From Casuarina equisetifolia (Eukaryota; Streptophyta; Magnoliopsida; Fagales; Casuarinaceae), in assembly GCA_028551475.1 (NCBI GenBank), contig CM052358.1, positions 8,973,938 through 9,037,937 on the forward strand: a stretch of 64,000 nucleotides of DNA. The letters are read 5' to 3'. Below are positions 1 to 11,953 of the stretch, piece after piece. Numbering within the stretch: position 1 is the first letter of the stretch; each line of letters starts with the position of its first letter. The notes under the pieces were generated by a model. That model was not told the origin of the DNA. It saw only the letters and a program-made list of their open reading frames with translations, and ran no database searches. The translations under genes and the position numbers were made by a program.

Positions 1-1011
1 GCACCACTTGCACGTCAAGCAAACTGCATATATAGAAGCTACGGCGTGTTTTTCCGACATAAGCAACAGAAGCACCCATTTTGTGACAAATATTGCTTTG
101 AAAATACCACCCGTTGCTTGTTAAGAAAAAAGATCGTGAATCAGTAACATCCTTAGGATTTGAGAATGGCATCTTGGCCTGGAGAGTGGATTCCCTAGAT
201 ATTATGCCTTCACGTAAGAACTAATTTGAGAATGCAATAATTGATGCTTAAATTAGCCCTAACAAGGAAGAAGCAGTATGGATTTAAATAATATTGTGCT
301 CCATCAAAATGTCATGAAAGATACAAGAAAAGATAAAAAAAAAAAGTAATGGATAGATATCAAATGCCTAGGTAAAATACCAAAATAAAAAAGTGATAAT
401 TATTACATCCAGTCTTACTATAATTAGTAAAACTTGTTAAGTATTATCCTTGTTTCTTAAAATATATATATCAAAATACTGTGAAGATCATGATTTTAGA
501 CTAAAAAGTAGAAATTATTAGATCTTAGAAGAGATACAAGATAATGATTGAATTTGTAGGAGAAATTTGATGCATATATTATCTTTTAACCAAAAATGTT
601 TTGTTCCATAAACAAAAAAATCTATAACCCATTTACTTGGACATAGTACTCTTAAATGGTCCAAAAAATTAGTTCTGTTTTTTTTTTTGGGAGTTCTTCC
701 TTTTAAAGAATCACATGTCACAATTAGCTTCTTTTGGAAGAACATGGAGTGCTAAAAAAAATCTTTGCACAAAAAACACTCGAATGGATGCAATTTGTCT
801 CGATTAACGTTTGTCTTTTCTGCGTAATATGTTAATTACGTTGAACTACCTTCCAAGTTGGTAGGTAAGACTTTTGAACTCATATTTCCTTCCCGACACA
901 GAGAATCAAACAGGAAAAGCAAGATCTCGTATTCAACTCAAGAGCGGCCACACGGAAATTGGTAATCACTTTCACCGCCAGCAATCTGCAATGCAGACAT
1001 CAATAAGCAGA

Positions 1012-1305
1012 CGCAAATATATTATTAGAAAGCTTTCTTCTTATCATCTTCCACCTACTGTCTCAGCTACTTGCACAATTTTCAGGCGTCTTTGATGTCT
1101 TCAACACACAAAGATAAGCATTATATAACTCTGAACTGGACAAATCCGCAATACGCACACCCAACAGGAGAGAAGCAAATACCTTTTTAAAAAGACTTTC
1201 GTATCATCTCCGCCATCCGTCTTAGCAAGTTGCAAATTTTCAAGCAAATTCAATGTTTTCGAGTTAGAAAGATAAGCATAGTATGACTCTGAACTGGAAC
1301 TGCGT
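1012..1305. repeat. Degenerate tandem pair, about 130 bp each, in unit A flank
   Basis: Two related blocks, about 1,012-1,141 and 1,175-1,305, share the order 'gcaaata', 'tatcatct', 'gtct', 'ttgca', 'aagataagcat' and 'ctctgaactgga'. Identity is roughly two thirds by eye. The same pair occurs in unit B (about 11,080-11,365), while the third unit has one such block (about 30,325-30,450). The function is unknown. Each block is partly open on the minus strand, but no convincing gene emerges. Confidence 0.6.
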
Positions 1306-2893
1306 TATAATCTTTTTAGGTTATGATTACAATTACGACAGAAGATCTGGCTGATTTAATTAAATAAGTCTTACAGCTAGGACTGAGTTGGTCCTTCTCT
1401 AATTATAATTATCAACTATAGCTGATCAAATCGCCTAAGAGCCGTCAATTTTGGGAAGTCCCCGAAAGCCAATTGTTTCCCTCCCAACCACAACAACCAC
1501 CCCCGCCCTCACCCCTCTTCTGTCTATTCTAAAGAAAGTTCAAATTTTAACCCAAAATTTAGTTATAAATTGGGGGATAGTTCACATATAAATAAGATCA
1601 GAAGATCTTATCTATCTAGTGGGAGATAACAATTCTTAGCAATAAGGTATTTGAAACTTTATTCCACATACCCAAAACAATTGAATTGCAATCCCTACAA
1701 GGTAGCTAATAATATGCTTTGCTTGAGTAATAGGGTTCTATGATCCCAATCGAAAATGTTTTAGTTTTTTAAATGGTTCATTTAGTTTATTTTCATCTTG
1801 ATCTTAAATTCTAGAATTATTAGTTAGAATTCCAAACATTAGGTAGGTGAATTTTCGAGATTCTCTGATGTTCCATCGCTCATCATGGGGTTTTGTTAGG
1901 TTTGCTCCCCTCATTTTCCTTATGAATGAAAATAGTGTTAAACAAGGGTGATAACACAGTTTCCATGAAGAGTACCTTCACTTCTTAAAAATGAATTGAA
2001 ACGTTTTATGAGAGGTCAATATTTTAACTAATAAGTTAAAATTTTTAGCAGGTTACACATGCATAAATATATAAAAAACAAAACTTACAATTTGGTCTAT
2101 GTCATTTTTATATAGAAAAAAACATGAAGCATTCATAACTTGAGCCTAATCTGATGACATTAATCCCTTACTTTTTTTTTTCCTCATTGCTAATCCTACA
2201 AATTACACTTTGCTTTTGTGATTTATGATTTCTAAGAAAAATGGCTTGACCTACCACATTAGGAATGTGGGACAATCCTACACTATTTATTTAACACATG
2301 CATTCAATGTAATGATCCAACTTGGACTACACTATATTGCTACTTTCATTATGTAGATATTTGATTTATATCCATAAAGCTGCTAAGATAGAACATGGGC
2401 TCAAATACCATAATAGATTTTATAGAGAAGCGCCAATATCCAACTTAAAAACTTAAAAGCATTAAGTAGTAGAACCTACTATCTTATAATTAGAATTCTT
2501 AATAATGTAGAATTCATTACCAACATCTTAACATAATTTAATCTTGTCACATTAACTTTTCCACCAACTACTATGTAACAACCATTGAGGACTGCTTCTT
2601 CTACTTTTTCGCATGTTGGGCAAGTTCAACAAGGCTTTCGATCATTTAATGATCGCTTATCTGTTTAGAATAAGATGCGTTATGAAACCAGGCAATGATC
2701 ATCAAACTGCTTACCGCGACCGCAAGTGACCAGTTTATGCGGCTCCCTTCCTCATATTTTGAGCTTCACTAGATTTTAGGAAAGCTTGATCTATGCCCTG
2801 GTGAGGTTGGTTTTTTCCCAATCAAGTTGCGTATGTTACATGGACCTCTCAGCTACGGTACATTTTGGTTACGTGCCTATTCAACCACGTGAG

Positions 2894-2927
2894 CTGATCC
2901 TCCTGATCCTCCTGATCCTCCTGATCC
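2894..2927. repeat. 9-bp minisatellite, about 3.8 copies
   Basis: A perfect tandem array of the unit 'ctgatcctc' lies just downstream of the NPF7-A 3' end. It is absent from the corresponding part of unit B, so it probably expanded after the duplication. Confidence 0.9.
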
Positions 2928-3168
2928 ATATATCAAAAAACCCAAGAAGGAAGAATGAAAATTCAGAAAACAAAATGTTGATAGGCTCTCTTTATTCACA
3001 AACCGGATGTTGCATTCAAAGCTTTCGTAAAAGTTTACAGGTACGTTCGTCTACTTCTTAGAACATCCTGCGCTCAACTAAAAGAAATGAAAAACCAGGC
3101 ATTTCTTTTGTTTCATCGCAAAATTCCATCTCATATTATATGACACGTATCATTTGCCAACACATAGC

Positions 3169-6100
3169 TCATACTACTCTCAGCTCATTGTTGTCTGCCG
3201 TCTTTCCTTCAAACTTTACATACTTATACCACTTAGCACATATGATGTAGACCACAAGATCAGCTGTTGTCAACGCCGCTAAGAGGAAGAAGAACCTGTC
3301 TAAATGGCCTCTGTTCAGGTTTCCAGGAATCCATCCTGGCATTTTATCTTCGGTGGAGATTTTCATGACGATTGCCACTAGCAAACTGCTCACATAGTTA
3401 CCCAGAGATATGGATGTCATGCAAAGTGCACTTCCGAAGCTCTTTAACCCGTCTGGAGCCTGCGCATTAAAGAATTCTAGTTGCCCAACATACATGAAAA
3501 CCTCAGAAGCTCCAATAAGAACATACTGGGGGATTTGCCAAAAGATGCTCAGAGAACTTGATCCTTCGCAATTGGTGCACTCTGATATTGCGTAGCGTAA
3601 CCTGAAGGACTCTACAACCCCAGCTGCAACCATTGCCAAAATTGCTATCACAAGACCGACTCCCATCCTCTGAAGCTCGGTGAATCCTTCGGCACTGTTT
3701 CTTGTCATGGCAATAAGAGGATCAAGGACCCGTCTGTAAATGAAAATGAAAGCTGCTACACTTAGAATGTCAAAACTAGACATGCTTGCTGGAGGAATGT
3801 GGAAGTTCCCAACTGTAGTTTTCATAGCAGCACCTTGTTCCACAAATAGAGATGCCATCTGAGTGAAAACCACCGAATAGAGAATGGTGCATAGCCAAAT
3901 TGGGAGAAGTCTTAAAACGCACTTGACTTCCTCAACTTGTGACACCGTGCAAAGACGCCAAGGGTTGCTAGTATCCCTGTCCATTTGGTCCAAGTCCTCC
4001 GAAGTGATGACTGCTGCTTTATCCAAGAATCTGATAAGGATGGATGTTTATATACGTGTTAGTCTTTTACCTTGATAGCCATCGCTATAGTTCAAAAAAT
4101 TCATGCCATAATAATTACTGGAATTGTTTTCACACATTTTTCTTAATTAACAAAGTATAGGCAATCAGGCAACTGAAGTATTACAAACAATCCACCCAAT
4201 GGTTTCAAACGTTGCGATCATATAATTCCTGTTAATCGTCAATATCTTGGCTTCTTGTTGAGGATAAGACTTAGTTCAGCCTAGGACTTGGTGGGTTGCA
4301 ACTTCGGATTAGAAATCTTTGAAAACTTGTGGCCATTTTCCTTGCCAAGTATAGGTTATTCAATACGAAAAACTTATTTGTGAGCAAAGACTTTGGTGCA
4401 TATCAACCAACGGCAGTTACATTTGTTTTACTACCTTTACCATTCTCTAAGAATTTAAAGGTACCAAAAGGATATGAGCTTACTTGAAGCCTTGAGTGTG
4501 GAGTAGCTTTCGATCCCCATTCTTGGCACATTCCTTTCCTTCTAACTCAAACAAGTCTTCTCCACTTGGTGTTGTGTCAACCTTCCATTTTCTGGACGCC
4601 GCGACCAGCACTTGGCAAATCCTAGAGAGTGGATTGCCTTTTGGTTGGAAATGACGGTATCTTGGGGTGCCACAAAGAAACAAGATCAATGCCAGGGCAG
4701 CGGAGGCTGCTGATGCCCAAAATCCTAGCACCCACTTCCCTTCATCTTCAAAATAGCCCAGGACAGTGTTTGAAAAGAGAGACCCCAGGTTCAAAGCCAA
4801 GTAAAAGTAGCTAAAGAAGGCTATTTTAGAATACCCTTCAGTAGAATCCTCTTCATCAAATTGATCTGCTCCGAATGTAGCTATGTTAGGTTGGTACCCT
4901 CCATTACCCAAGGCAGTTAGGTATACAGAGAGGTAGAACAAGGCAAGATGAAGGCCTGAATGGGGTCCGCATGGAGATTGCTCGCTACCACAGCCACTGG
5001 GCTTGATTAAGAATACGTACGACGATAGGGAGAGCGAGACCAGGCCCTGCCAATGTGACGAATTCACATAAGCATATGAACAGTTTTAAATAATTTAGAG
5101 TTTTTAGAGAGACTAGCTTAGTACACAATTATCTTGTTGGCTAAAAAGATAAAACAAAAATGGATTGTTTGCTCGAAAACGCTTGCAACTTACGAGGACA
5201 AAGATTGCTTGGAAGATGGCACAGGTCTTGTATCTGCCCAAGTAAGAGTCACTGAGGAAGGCACCGACGAGCGAAAAAAGGTAAACGGTTCCTGTCCATT
5301 TGCTTACATTGTTCGCTGCCTCAGCGTTGTCTTGACCCAACACCCTCGTCAAAAAGAGAACCAAGTTCACTCCTACTCCAAAGAAGGCCAACGTAGCCAA
5401 CCCTTGGTTCACTGAATAATTTTTTCCAAAACCAAGAAAACAAAGATTAGAGTGAGCTTTATGATTTATAGGAATTTTGTGACAAATCAAGCAATGGGCT
5501 GGCAATGATACATCTTAACAAATCACAACCATTTATACGTCCTTGCTGATAAAAGAGAAAAGGGTGATTTATATGACAAGTAATGGCCCAGTCATCAAAT
5601 ACCAGTTCTAGTTGATTTCTCGCACGGTGTGATATTTATAAAACTTATCCAGTCCCAATAAGGCACTTATAAACAAAGTTAGTGGAGGTATAAGGAGAAA
5701 TTAAATGCACTTATGTTTATCTATTGGTTCTGTCCTTAGATGTAAAAGAAAAGATAAACCTAAGACGGGCGCTTTTTTCTGTAGTTCATTCTGTCGAGAT
5801 CGTTCATTTCCTTTAATGCTAGAGCTCTAGAGGAGAAGATTGATTACCAAGGATCAAAACTCCAGCGACCCAAGTGCCAGTCCTCTCCCGGATTGCGGGC
5901 CGGCCATGCCAGTCAACAGTTCCATCGCTTGTGCAAGGTTCTTGCCCATTTTTGACCTTTTCAACTCCGGCATCCTGAAAGTCGCAGCACAAAAAAAGAC
6001 ATTTCAGTGATATGCTGACTCAAAAATATGTGTATGAATATATGTAATCTCGGAAGGTTATGCAAGTTTAGTGCCAGGCAGGCCAAGATAGCCATAGATC

Positions 6101-7591
6101 GTTGATCAAGGGGGCTGCCCTTTGTGACAGGCTGCGTAATTCTAGTCGTGTAAGTTTCCTCTATTGTCTTAAAAACCAAGACACAAACGTGATTTGCATT
6201 ATTGGATCATCCGAAACGAAAGTTTGACTGAGATTGAGCAAGGGAAGAGAGACGTGCTTGTAGTTTGGGGTTGAAATCTGGTCAAGCAGAAGGAGCAGAT
6301 CAAGACGAAATGATTTGTTTAATCATGACACGATATAAAAGTGATCTACTTTTTGGTAATCTACTTCTAAGTTTGTCATGTGAACACAGCGGATAAGTCG
6401 AACCCACCCTGTACTAATGGTAAGTTAAGATCTCTTAATTGATTGCAGATCCGAACATGGAAACGTGATAATGTTTTTATATTAACTCTTACCTTAGATA
6501 ATAAGGACCTAGTTTGATGAGCATATACTACTTGGGACCTTTTAGTTACAAGTTCAACATCTCAAAAATATGTGAGTAGGTGTGAACTGTTTGAAAAAAA
6601 AAAAAAGATAGTAAATAACTCCTAACTTATAAGACCTTAAACAAACTGCGTTGATATCTTTAATAATTTGAACTCTATAAGTTTTCATCCACCCTTTTCA
6701 AGACTAACATCAACAATTACCCGTTTGATCATGTGGACAGTTCGTTTACGTTTTGTCCAAAAAACAGAAAATTCGAAACACAATCCGTGTAGTGAAAGGA
6801 GCACATGATCATTGCTGTAATCGAGATGGCTATTAAGTGAGACAAGTGAAGGTGGGACGACAAACTCGACTTTATGAACCAACGACGTGTATCATTTTGC
6901 ATCAGTTTGCGAGGAACAATCAACCACTAAAGTGGCCAAACACAACATATGCAAGTCTCAAAAGAGTGAAAAGAAGAATAACAGCTCAATCATCTCCTCG
7001 GTTTTCCCCTTGGGATTGAAAATAGACTGGGCCAACGATATTCAGAGTGTGTTGGATCGACCCACCCCACGTCGATAAATAACGTGGGAATGCCATTTTC
7101 AACACATTCTCATTAAATTAAAAAGCTTAGGTCTGATACCTTCACTTTTTTTTTTCTTTTTCTTTTCCTATGAAATGCGTCCAAAATCAGACGTCGCATA
7201 CTGCTTCTGTACAGGATTCCATGTTAAAGGGAGAAAAAAGGGCAAAAAAATAAAATATGTACGCAGGGTGCCTTATTGAAGAGGTACGTCTGCTTCATGC
7301 ATGCTATGCTTGCTATGCTTGCTATGCTTGCTATTTTTCCCGCAGTGCAACATGAGGAATCATAGAATGAGCTCTGAAGCGGATGGTGTAAAGCCAGGCG
7401 GCTGGAACAGTAGCTGCAGCCAACTGATTCAACCCTATGTAAATAACTAGCACATAGCATTTCGTGAAAAGCTTGTGAATCCAAGATATTCACAAAAATA
7501 GATAAAAGGAGATCGTATAGAACTTTTCATGCATCTTCAGGTAAAATGTACGAGTTTCACTAACCTTACTGCAAACATTTAAGCAAGCCAT
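3169..7591 (-). CDS. NPF7: NPF7-clade nitrate/peptide transporter family protein, copy A (five exons, intact)
   Basis: Coding exons read complement(3169..4030, 4484..5046, 5194..5411, 5848..5974, 7565..7591), with GT-AG borders and consistent phases. They total 1,797 nt, or 598 residues plus stop. The first exon encodes only nine residues (MACLNVCSK), is shared with copy B, and is separated by a 1.6-kb intron. The product is a 12-helix MFS transporter of the plant NRT1/PTR (NPF) family. Blocks such as NQGLATLAFFGVGVN, NNVSKWTGTVY, GGYQPNIATFGADQFDEE and GASEVFMYVGQLEFF are typical of the NPF7 clade, which includes Arabidopsis NRT1.5/NPF7.3 and NRT1.8/NPF7.2. These load nitrate (and K+) into xylem or retrieve it. 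The usual ExxE[R/K] proton-coupling motif of helix 1 is not present; the aligned residues (about 54-58) read QGLAT, as in that clade. Family and clade are secure; substrate and direction are inferred. Confidence 0.93.
7302..7334. repeat. 9-bp minisatellite in NPF7-A intron 1
   Basis: The unit 'tgctatgct' is repeated about 3.7 times. The homologous place in copy B (near 24,220) has only one similar stretch, so this is a local expansion after duplication. Confidence 0.85.
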
Positions 7592-7758
7592 GGAAGCACT
7601 CTCGCAGGAACGGCCACAAAATGCAAGCCAAAGGGAACCACAAGAAAAAACTGGGCAGATGTAGTGAAGGAGCAGAGAGATTTGAGAGGCAAAAAGAAGT
7701 CTGAACCTGGAGGTAATAACTTATTATAGTGGGCAACTTGTGGGGGGAGTGGTAGAGG

Positions 7759-7767
7759 TTTATATAG
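7759..7767 (-). promoter_or_regulatory. TATA box of NPF7-A
   Basis: On the minus strand this reads CTATATAAA, about 170 bases upstream of the NPF7-A start codon. A TATA-like run sits at the same distance (about 165 bases) upstream of copy B. Conserved spacing in both duplicates supports a real core promoter. Confidence 0.6.
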
Positions 7768-8206
7768 AGCCTGGCAAGATGATCAGACGGCTAGAACTTC
7801 ATGGGAGGGAGACCCAGATGCAGGGGAGAAAAATGAGGAAATGAGAAGGATGCGTGACAATGTTGAATACAGTCATGCGGATATCCTAGTGGCAGTGACA
7901 AGGACGATTTTCTCTTTCACTTGAAAGGATTGGCGACGATATAGCTGTCTCGATGCGACATGTTTGAAACATGGGTTTCAATTGATGTGCTGTCTTCGAC
8001 TTTCACTTTGTCTCTTAATTTTTTTGTTGACTTCTTTAGTTTAATTTTTATGCTGATTCCTTTGGATGATGTTACGTGTTACTGTTTCTTTTCTCTGGTT
8101 CTTGGCTTCATTTGGTGGAATAAGATCTGAGGGCGGATAGCCGCCACAGATGGCCTAGTTGGGGTTGCTATCCGGAAAAACTCAGCCACAAAGGGCGTAT
8201 TCACCC

Positions 8207-8788
8207 ATAGTAATTATGATTCATTACAGCAAGATTCAACCCTGCTAGGTAAATTTTTCTGTAAATCCCATCCAGCTTCTTCATTATTAGCCTGAATTTA
8301 AGCATCAACTATGTACAATCTCAATTGGTTTTTTATGAAGGCATAGTATATGGGGAGTTCACCATCTATGACCAAAAAGATGTACCAAAAAGAGTTCACC
8401 ATAGTAATTATGATTTATTACAGCAAGATTCAACCCTGCTAGGTACATTTTTCTGTAAATCCCATCCAGCTTCTTCATTGTTAGGCTGAATTTAAGCATC
8501 AATTATGTGCAATCTGAATTGGTTTTTTATGAACGCATAGTATATGGTGAGTTCACCATCTATGACCAAAAAGATGTACCAAAAAGAGTTCACCATAGTA
8601 ATTATGATTTATTACAGCAAGATTCAACCCTGCTAGGTACATTTTTCTGTAAATCCCATCCAGCTTCTTCATTGTTAGGCTGAATTTAAGCATCGATTAT
8701 GTGCAATCCCAATTGGTTTTTTATGAACGCATAGTATATGGTGAGTTCACCATCTATGACCAAAATGATATATGTTCAATGAGATCCA
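8207..8788. repeat. 194-bp tandem triplication upstream of NPF7-A
   Basis: Three head-to-tail copies start at 8,207, 8,401 and 8,595, each with the anchor 'atagtaattatgat'. They are nearly identical, and the third diverges near its end (about 8,765). The block lies about 0.4-1.0 kb upstream of the NPF7-A TATA box. Unit B has only one diverged counterpart, around 25,690-25,880, so the expansion came after the duplication. It may change upstream regulatory spacing; that is an inference. Confidence 0.9.
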
Positions 8789-10020
8789 CCATCTCGAATG
8801 GAGATCCGCTTCAGATCTTCCCTTTTACATAAATATCTAGCTAGAACTCCACTATTACATTCCCCTGTACTATTTTATATCTTCTTGTCCATATCCGGCC
8901 ATCATTTCCATCGTCCACTTTTTCATTTCACCTCTTTTAATAGCTTCAGTGGCTCAACATTGAAGGCTAAATGGTTAATCATAAGCGAGTAATCTACGGT
9001 GCCCAAAACACAATTATAGTAACTTCCAGATTGTCTTGCGTTGTAAAGTTAAGTGCCACCGACGGCTCAACTAGCAATCCATCTTTAAATCTCCTCTCCC
9101 TCAACATCCTTTCATCTATGATCACGTTATTGGTTTATCTTTCCAAGTTTTATAGCATTTTGCTATCTAAAGAGATGAGGAGAACAGCAGAGGACTCCTA
9201 TTATAGTTTAATTCATTCCACATCTAACTCTTTTTGCTCATAAATCACCTTTCTACCTTTGAGGAAAACCTTTCACGTGTATCCAATAAATTTATCTTGT
9301 TGGGATGTATGATTGCTTAGCTGAATTTCCTAACTAAACTAACCTAACGCGACCTAACCACTTGGCTCATGAAAGCAATTTCTTTGGATTTTTTAGTCCG
9401 AAATCCTTAGAATATTAAACCTTCCATGTTCCATTAGTGTGCTATTATTTTACTCAATTGCTTCCGCTGGATTCCTCTCTAACTACACGATGTTGAACAT
9501 CACAGTTGGAATACGTAATCTGATGTCTCAAACACGAATTTAACAGGTTTCTTCACTTAATTGAGGAAGACAAACATGAAAGAACAAATGCTTTGTGGAC
9601 AACAGAGTCCCACGTTTTACGTCTACCAAGATAAAGATAACAAATGTACTTTGGGTTCCAACTCAAGAACTAATTTCAGAGTTGGAGAAACACTTTTTTT
9701 TATTTAAACTTCACCAACTTTTGTTCTACACACAAGTGATATTAAGATTATATTGTACAAGAGGGATAGTGTAGTTGCAACATCTCTGAGGAAAGAGCTT
9801 AGGGTTATTGGAACCAAGCAAGGGTCGAATCATTCAAACCTAACAAAACTACAAGAGAAAACACTAGATAGTTCTGGATTAGGTCGAGAGACAGCTTTCA
9901 TCCTCGAATTGTGTCACGTATCAAGGGTCAAATCGATATCCGGAATTACATATACTGATACGCTTAGTTCAGATATGTTTTTGAAACTCATCCACGCATA
10001 TTAAGGGACGTCCCTGGGGA
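8789..10020. other. Intergenic end of unit A, no gene seen
   Basis: The sequence is AT-rich and matches the far upstream part of unit B in places. Short open frames on both strands show no recognisable protein, splice pattern or codon bias. Unit B begins at about 10,020. Confidence 0.5.
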
Positions 10021-11496
10021 TAAGTTCTGCGTGAACGTTGCCGTAAGACATGAACATTGAAGTTATGCAGTATATTTCAAACACAAACAAAACTTCCAAC
10101 GCGTCATGCACCACTTGCACGTTAAGCAAACTGCATATATAGAAGCTACTGCGTGTTTCTCCGACATAAGCAACAGAAGCGCCCATTTTGTGACAAATAT
10201 TGCTTTGAAAATACCACCCGTTGCTTGTGAAGAAAAAAGATCTTGAATCAGTAACATCCTTAGGATTTCCAGCTTGATACCTGGAAAAAGTTATATGATT
10301 AGGGGAGCTAAATTGGCTTTTCTCGCATGGCATCTCGGTCTAGATAGTGGATTCCCTAGAAATTATGCCTTCATGTAAGAACTAATTTGAGATTGCAATA
10401 ATTGATGCTTAAATTAACCCTCACAAAGAAGAAGCAGTATGGGATTTAAATAATATTGTGCTCCATCAAAATGTCATAAAAGATAAAGAAAGTAAAATAT
10501 CAAAATAAAAGAGTGATGGTTATTACATCTAGTCTTATTATTAATAATAAAACTCGTTAAGTATCATTCCTGTTTCTTAAAATATATATATCAAAATACT
10601 GTGAAGATTATGATTTTAGACTAAAAAGTAAAAATTAGTACATCTTAGAAGAGATGGATATATTATCTTTTGACCAAATTCAATGGATATATGAAAAAAA
10701 AAACACATGTATAATCCATTTACTAATACTTTTAAATGGTCCAAAAGGATTTTCTTTTTGGATTTCTTCCTTCTAAAGAATCACATGTCACAATTAGCTT
10801 GCTTTGGAAGAACCTGGAGTGCTAAAAAAAACTTAGCACAAAAAACACTCTAGTGGATGCAATTTGCCTCGATTAACGTTTGTCTTTTCTGCTTAATATG
10901 TCAATTATGTTGAACTACCTTCCAAGTTGGTAGGTAAGACTTTTGAACACATATTTCCTTTTCCGACACAAAGAATCAAACGGGAAAGCATGATCTCGTA
11001 TTCAACTCAAGAGCGGCCACACGGAAATTGCTTATCACTTTCACCGCCAACAATCTGCAATGCAGACATCAATAAGCAGACGCAAATATCTTATTAGAAA
11101 GCTTCCTTCTTATCATCTTCCACCTGCTGTCTCGGCGTCTTGCACAGTTTTCAGACGTGTTTGATGTCTTCAACACACAAAGATAAGCATTATATAATTC
11201 CGAACTGGACAAATCCGCAAGAAGCACTCCGACAGGAGAGACGCAAATACGTTTTCAAAAAGAGTTTCGTATCATCTCCGCCCGCCGTCTTAGTAAGTTG
11301 CAAATTTTCAAGCAAATTCAATGTTTTCGAGTCAGAAAGATAATCTTAGCATGACTCTGAACTGGAACTGGGTTATAATCTTTTCAGGTTATGATTACAA
11401 TTACGACAGAAGATGTGACTAATTTAATTAAATATTCCTTCCAGCTGGGACTGAGTTGGTCCTTCTCTAATTATAATTATCAACTACAGCTGATCA
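10021..11496. repeat. Start of duplication unit B (matches 1-1,430)
   Basis: From 10,108 onward this aligns with the first 1.4 kb of the window in the same order, ending at the copia insertion site. The first 90 bases have no partner in unit A because the window starts there, but they have one in unit C (about 28,085-28,170). The minus strand at 10,001-10,333 is open for 110 codons. The stretch shared with units A and C keeps the phase of that frame over about 20 codons (AYVGET-like), but the encoded peptide is not recognisable. The remainder is non-coding. Confidence 0.75.
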
Positions 11497-11501
11497 AATC
11501 T
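11497..11501. repeat. Left target-site duplication (AATCT) of the copia element
   Basis: AATCT directly precedes the TG of the left LTR and is repeated directly after the CA of the right LTR (17,159-17,163). The empty counterpart in unit A lies near 1,425-1,435, where the same flanks join without the element. Confidence 0.85.
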
Positions 11502-11725
11502 TGTAAGATTTTGAGATGACGGGAGAGAGGCCGACAGGTGAGTAAATATTTGGTTTGTATTTTTCTAATTCTTTACAATAGCAAACATACATTTATATGC
11601 TGTAAACCTAATCTATACAAGGAAAACATAATAATTATAATAATTACATAATATTCTACCTAACACAAACACATAATTAGGGACAATTATGGTAAGGTAT
11701 TAAGTAAGAAATTCAAATATCAACA
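11502..11725 (-). repeat. 3' LTR of the copia element
   Basis: This 224-bp terminal repeat starts TG and ends CA. It is bordered internally by a purine-rich tract on the minus strand (about 11,726-11,745). Confidence 0.95.
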
Positions 11726-11953
11726 CTCCCTCTCAAGCTGGAGATTTGAAGAGATCAAATACTCCAAGCTTGGAGAGAAGATGCCAATGTTGTTTGTTGC
11801 AAAGTGCCTTTGTCAAAAGATCAGCTAGTTGTTCCTTGGTAGAAACGTGTCGAGTTGTGATTATTCCTCGTTGAAGTTTTTCTCTTACATAGTGACATTC
11901 CACCTCAATGTGCTTCGTACGCTCATGAAAGATCGGATTTGCTGCTATCTTCT

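Larger units (their letters stand above)
1..2985. repeat. 3' flank of duplication unit A (gene-free)
   Basis: No gene is supported here. From position 1 to about 2,220 the sequence aligns closely, in the same order, with 10,108-11,501 followed by 17,164-17,530, so it is the 3' flank of a segmental duplication whose genes are the two NPF7 copies. A diverged third match lies at about 28,170-31,030. Positions 1-160 match 10,108-10,260 almost base for base; unit B then has about 60 bases that are missing here. Around 1,425-1,440 the sequence is the unoccupied version of the site where unit B carries a copia element. From 2,220 to 2,960 the match to unit B stops, and I see only AT-rich DNA. Confidence 0.8.

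Noticed and set aside
3410-4075. Plus-strand frames overlapping the NPF7-A last exon
   Set aside because: They are antisense shadows of a well-supported transporter exon; similar frames in copy B were rejected for the same reason.
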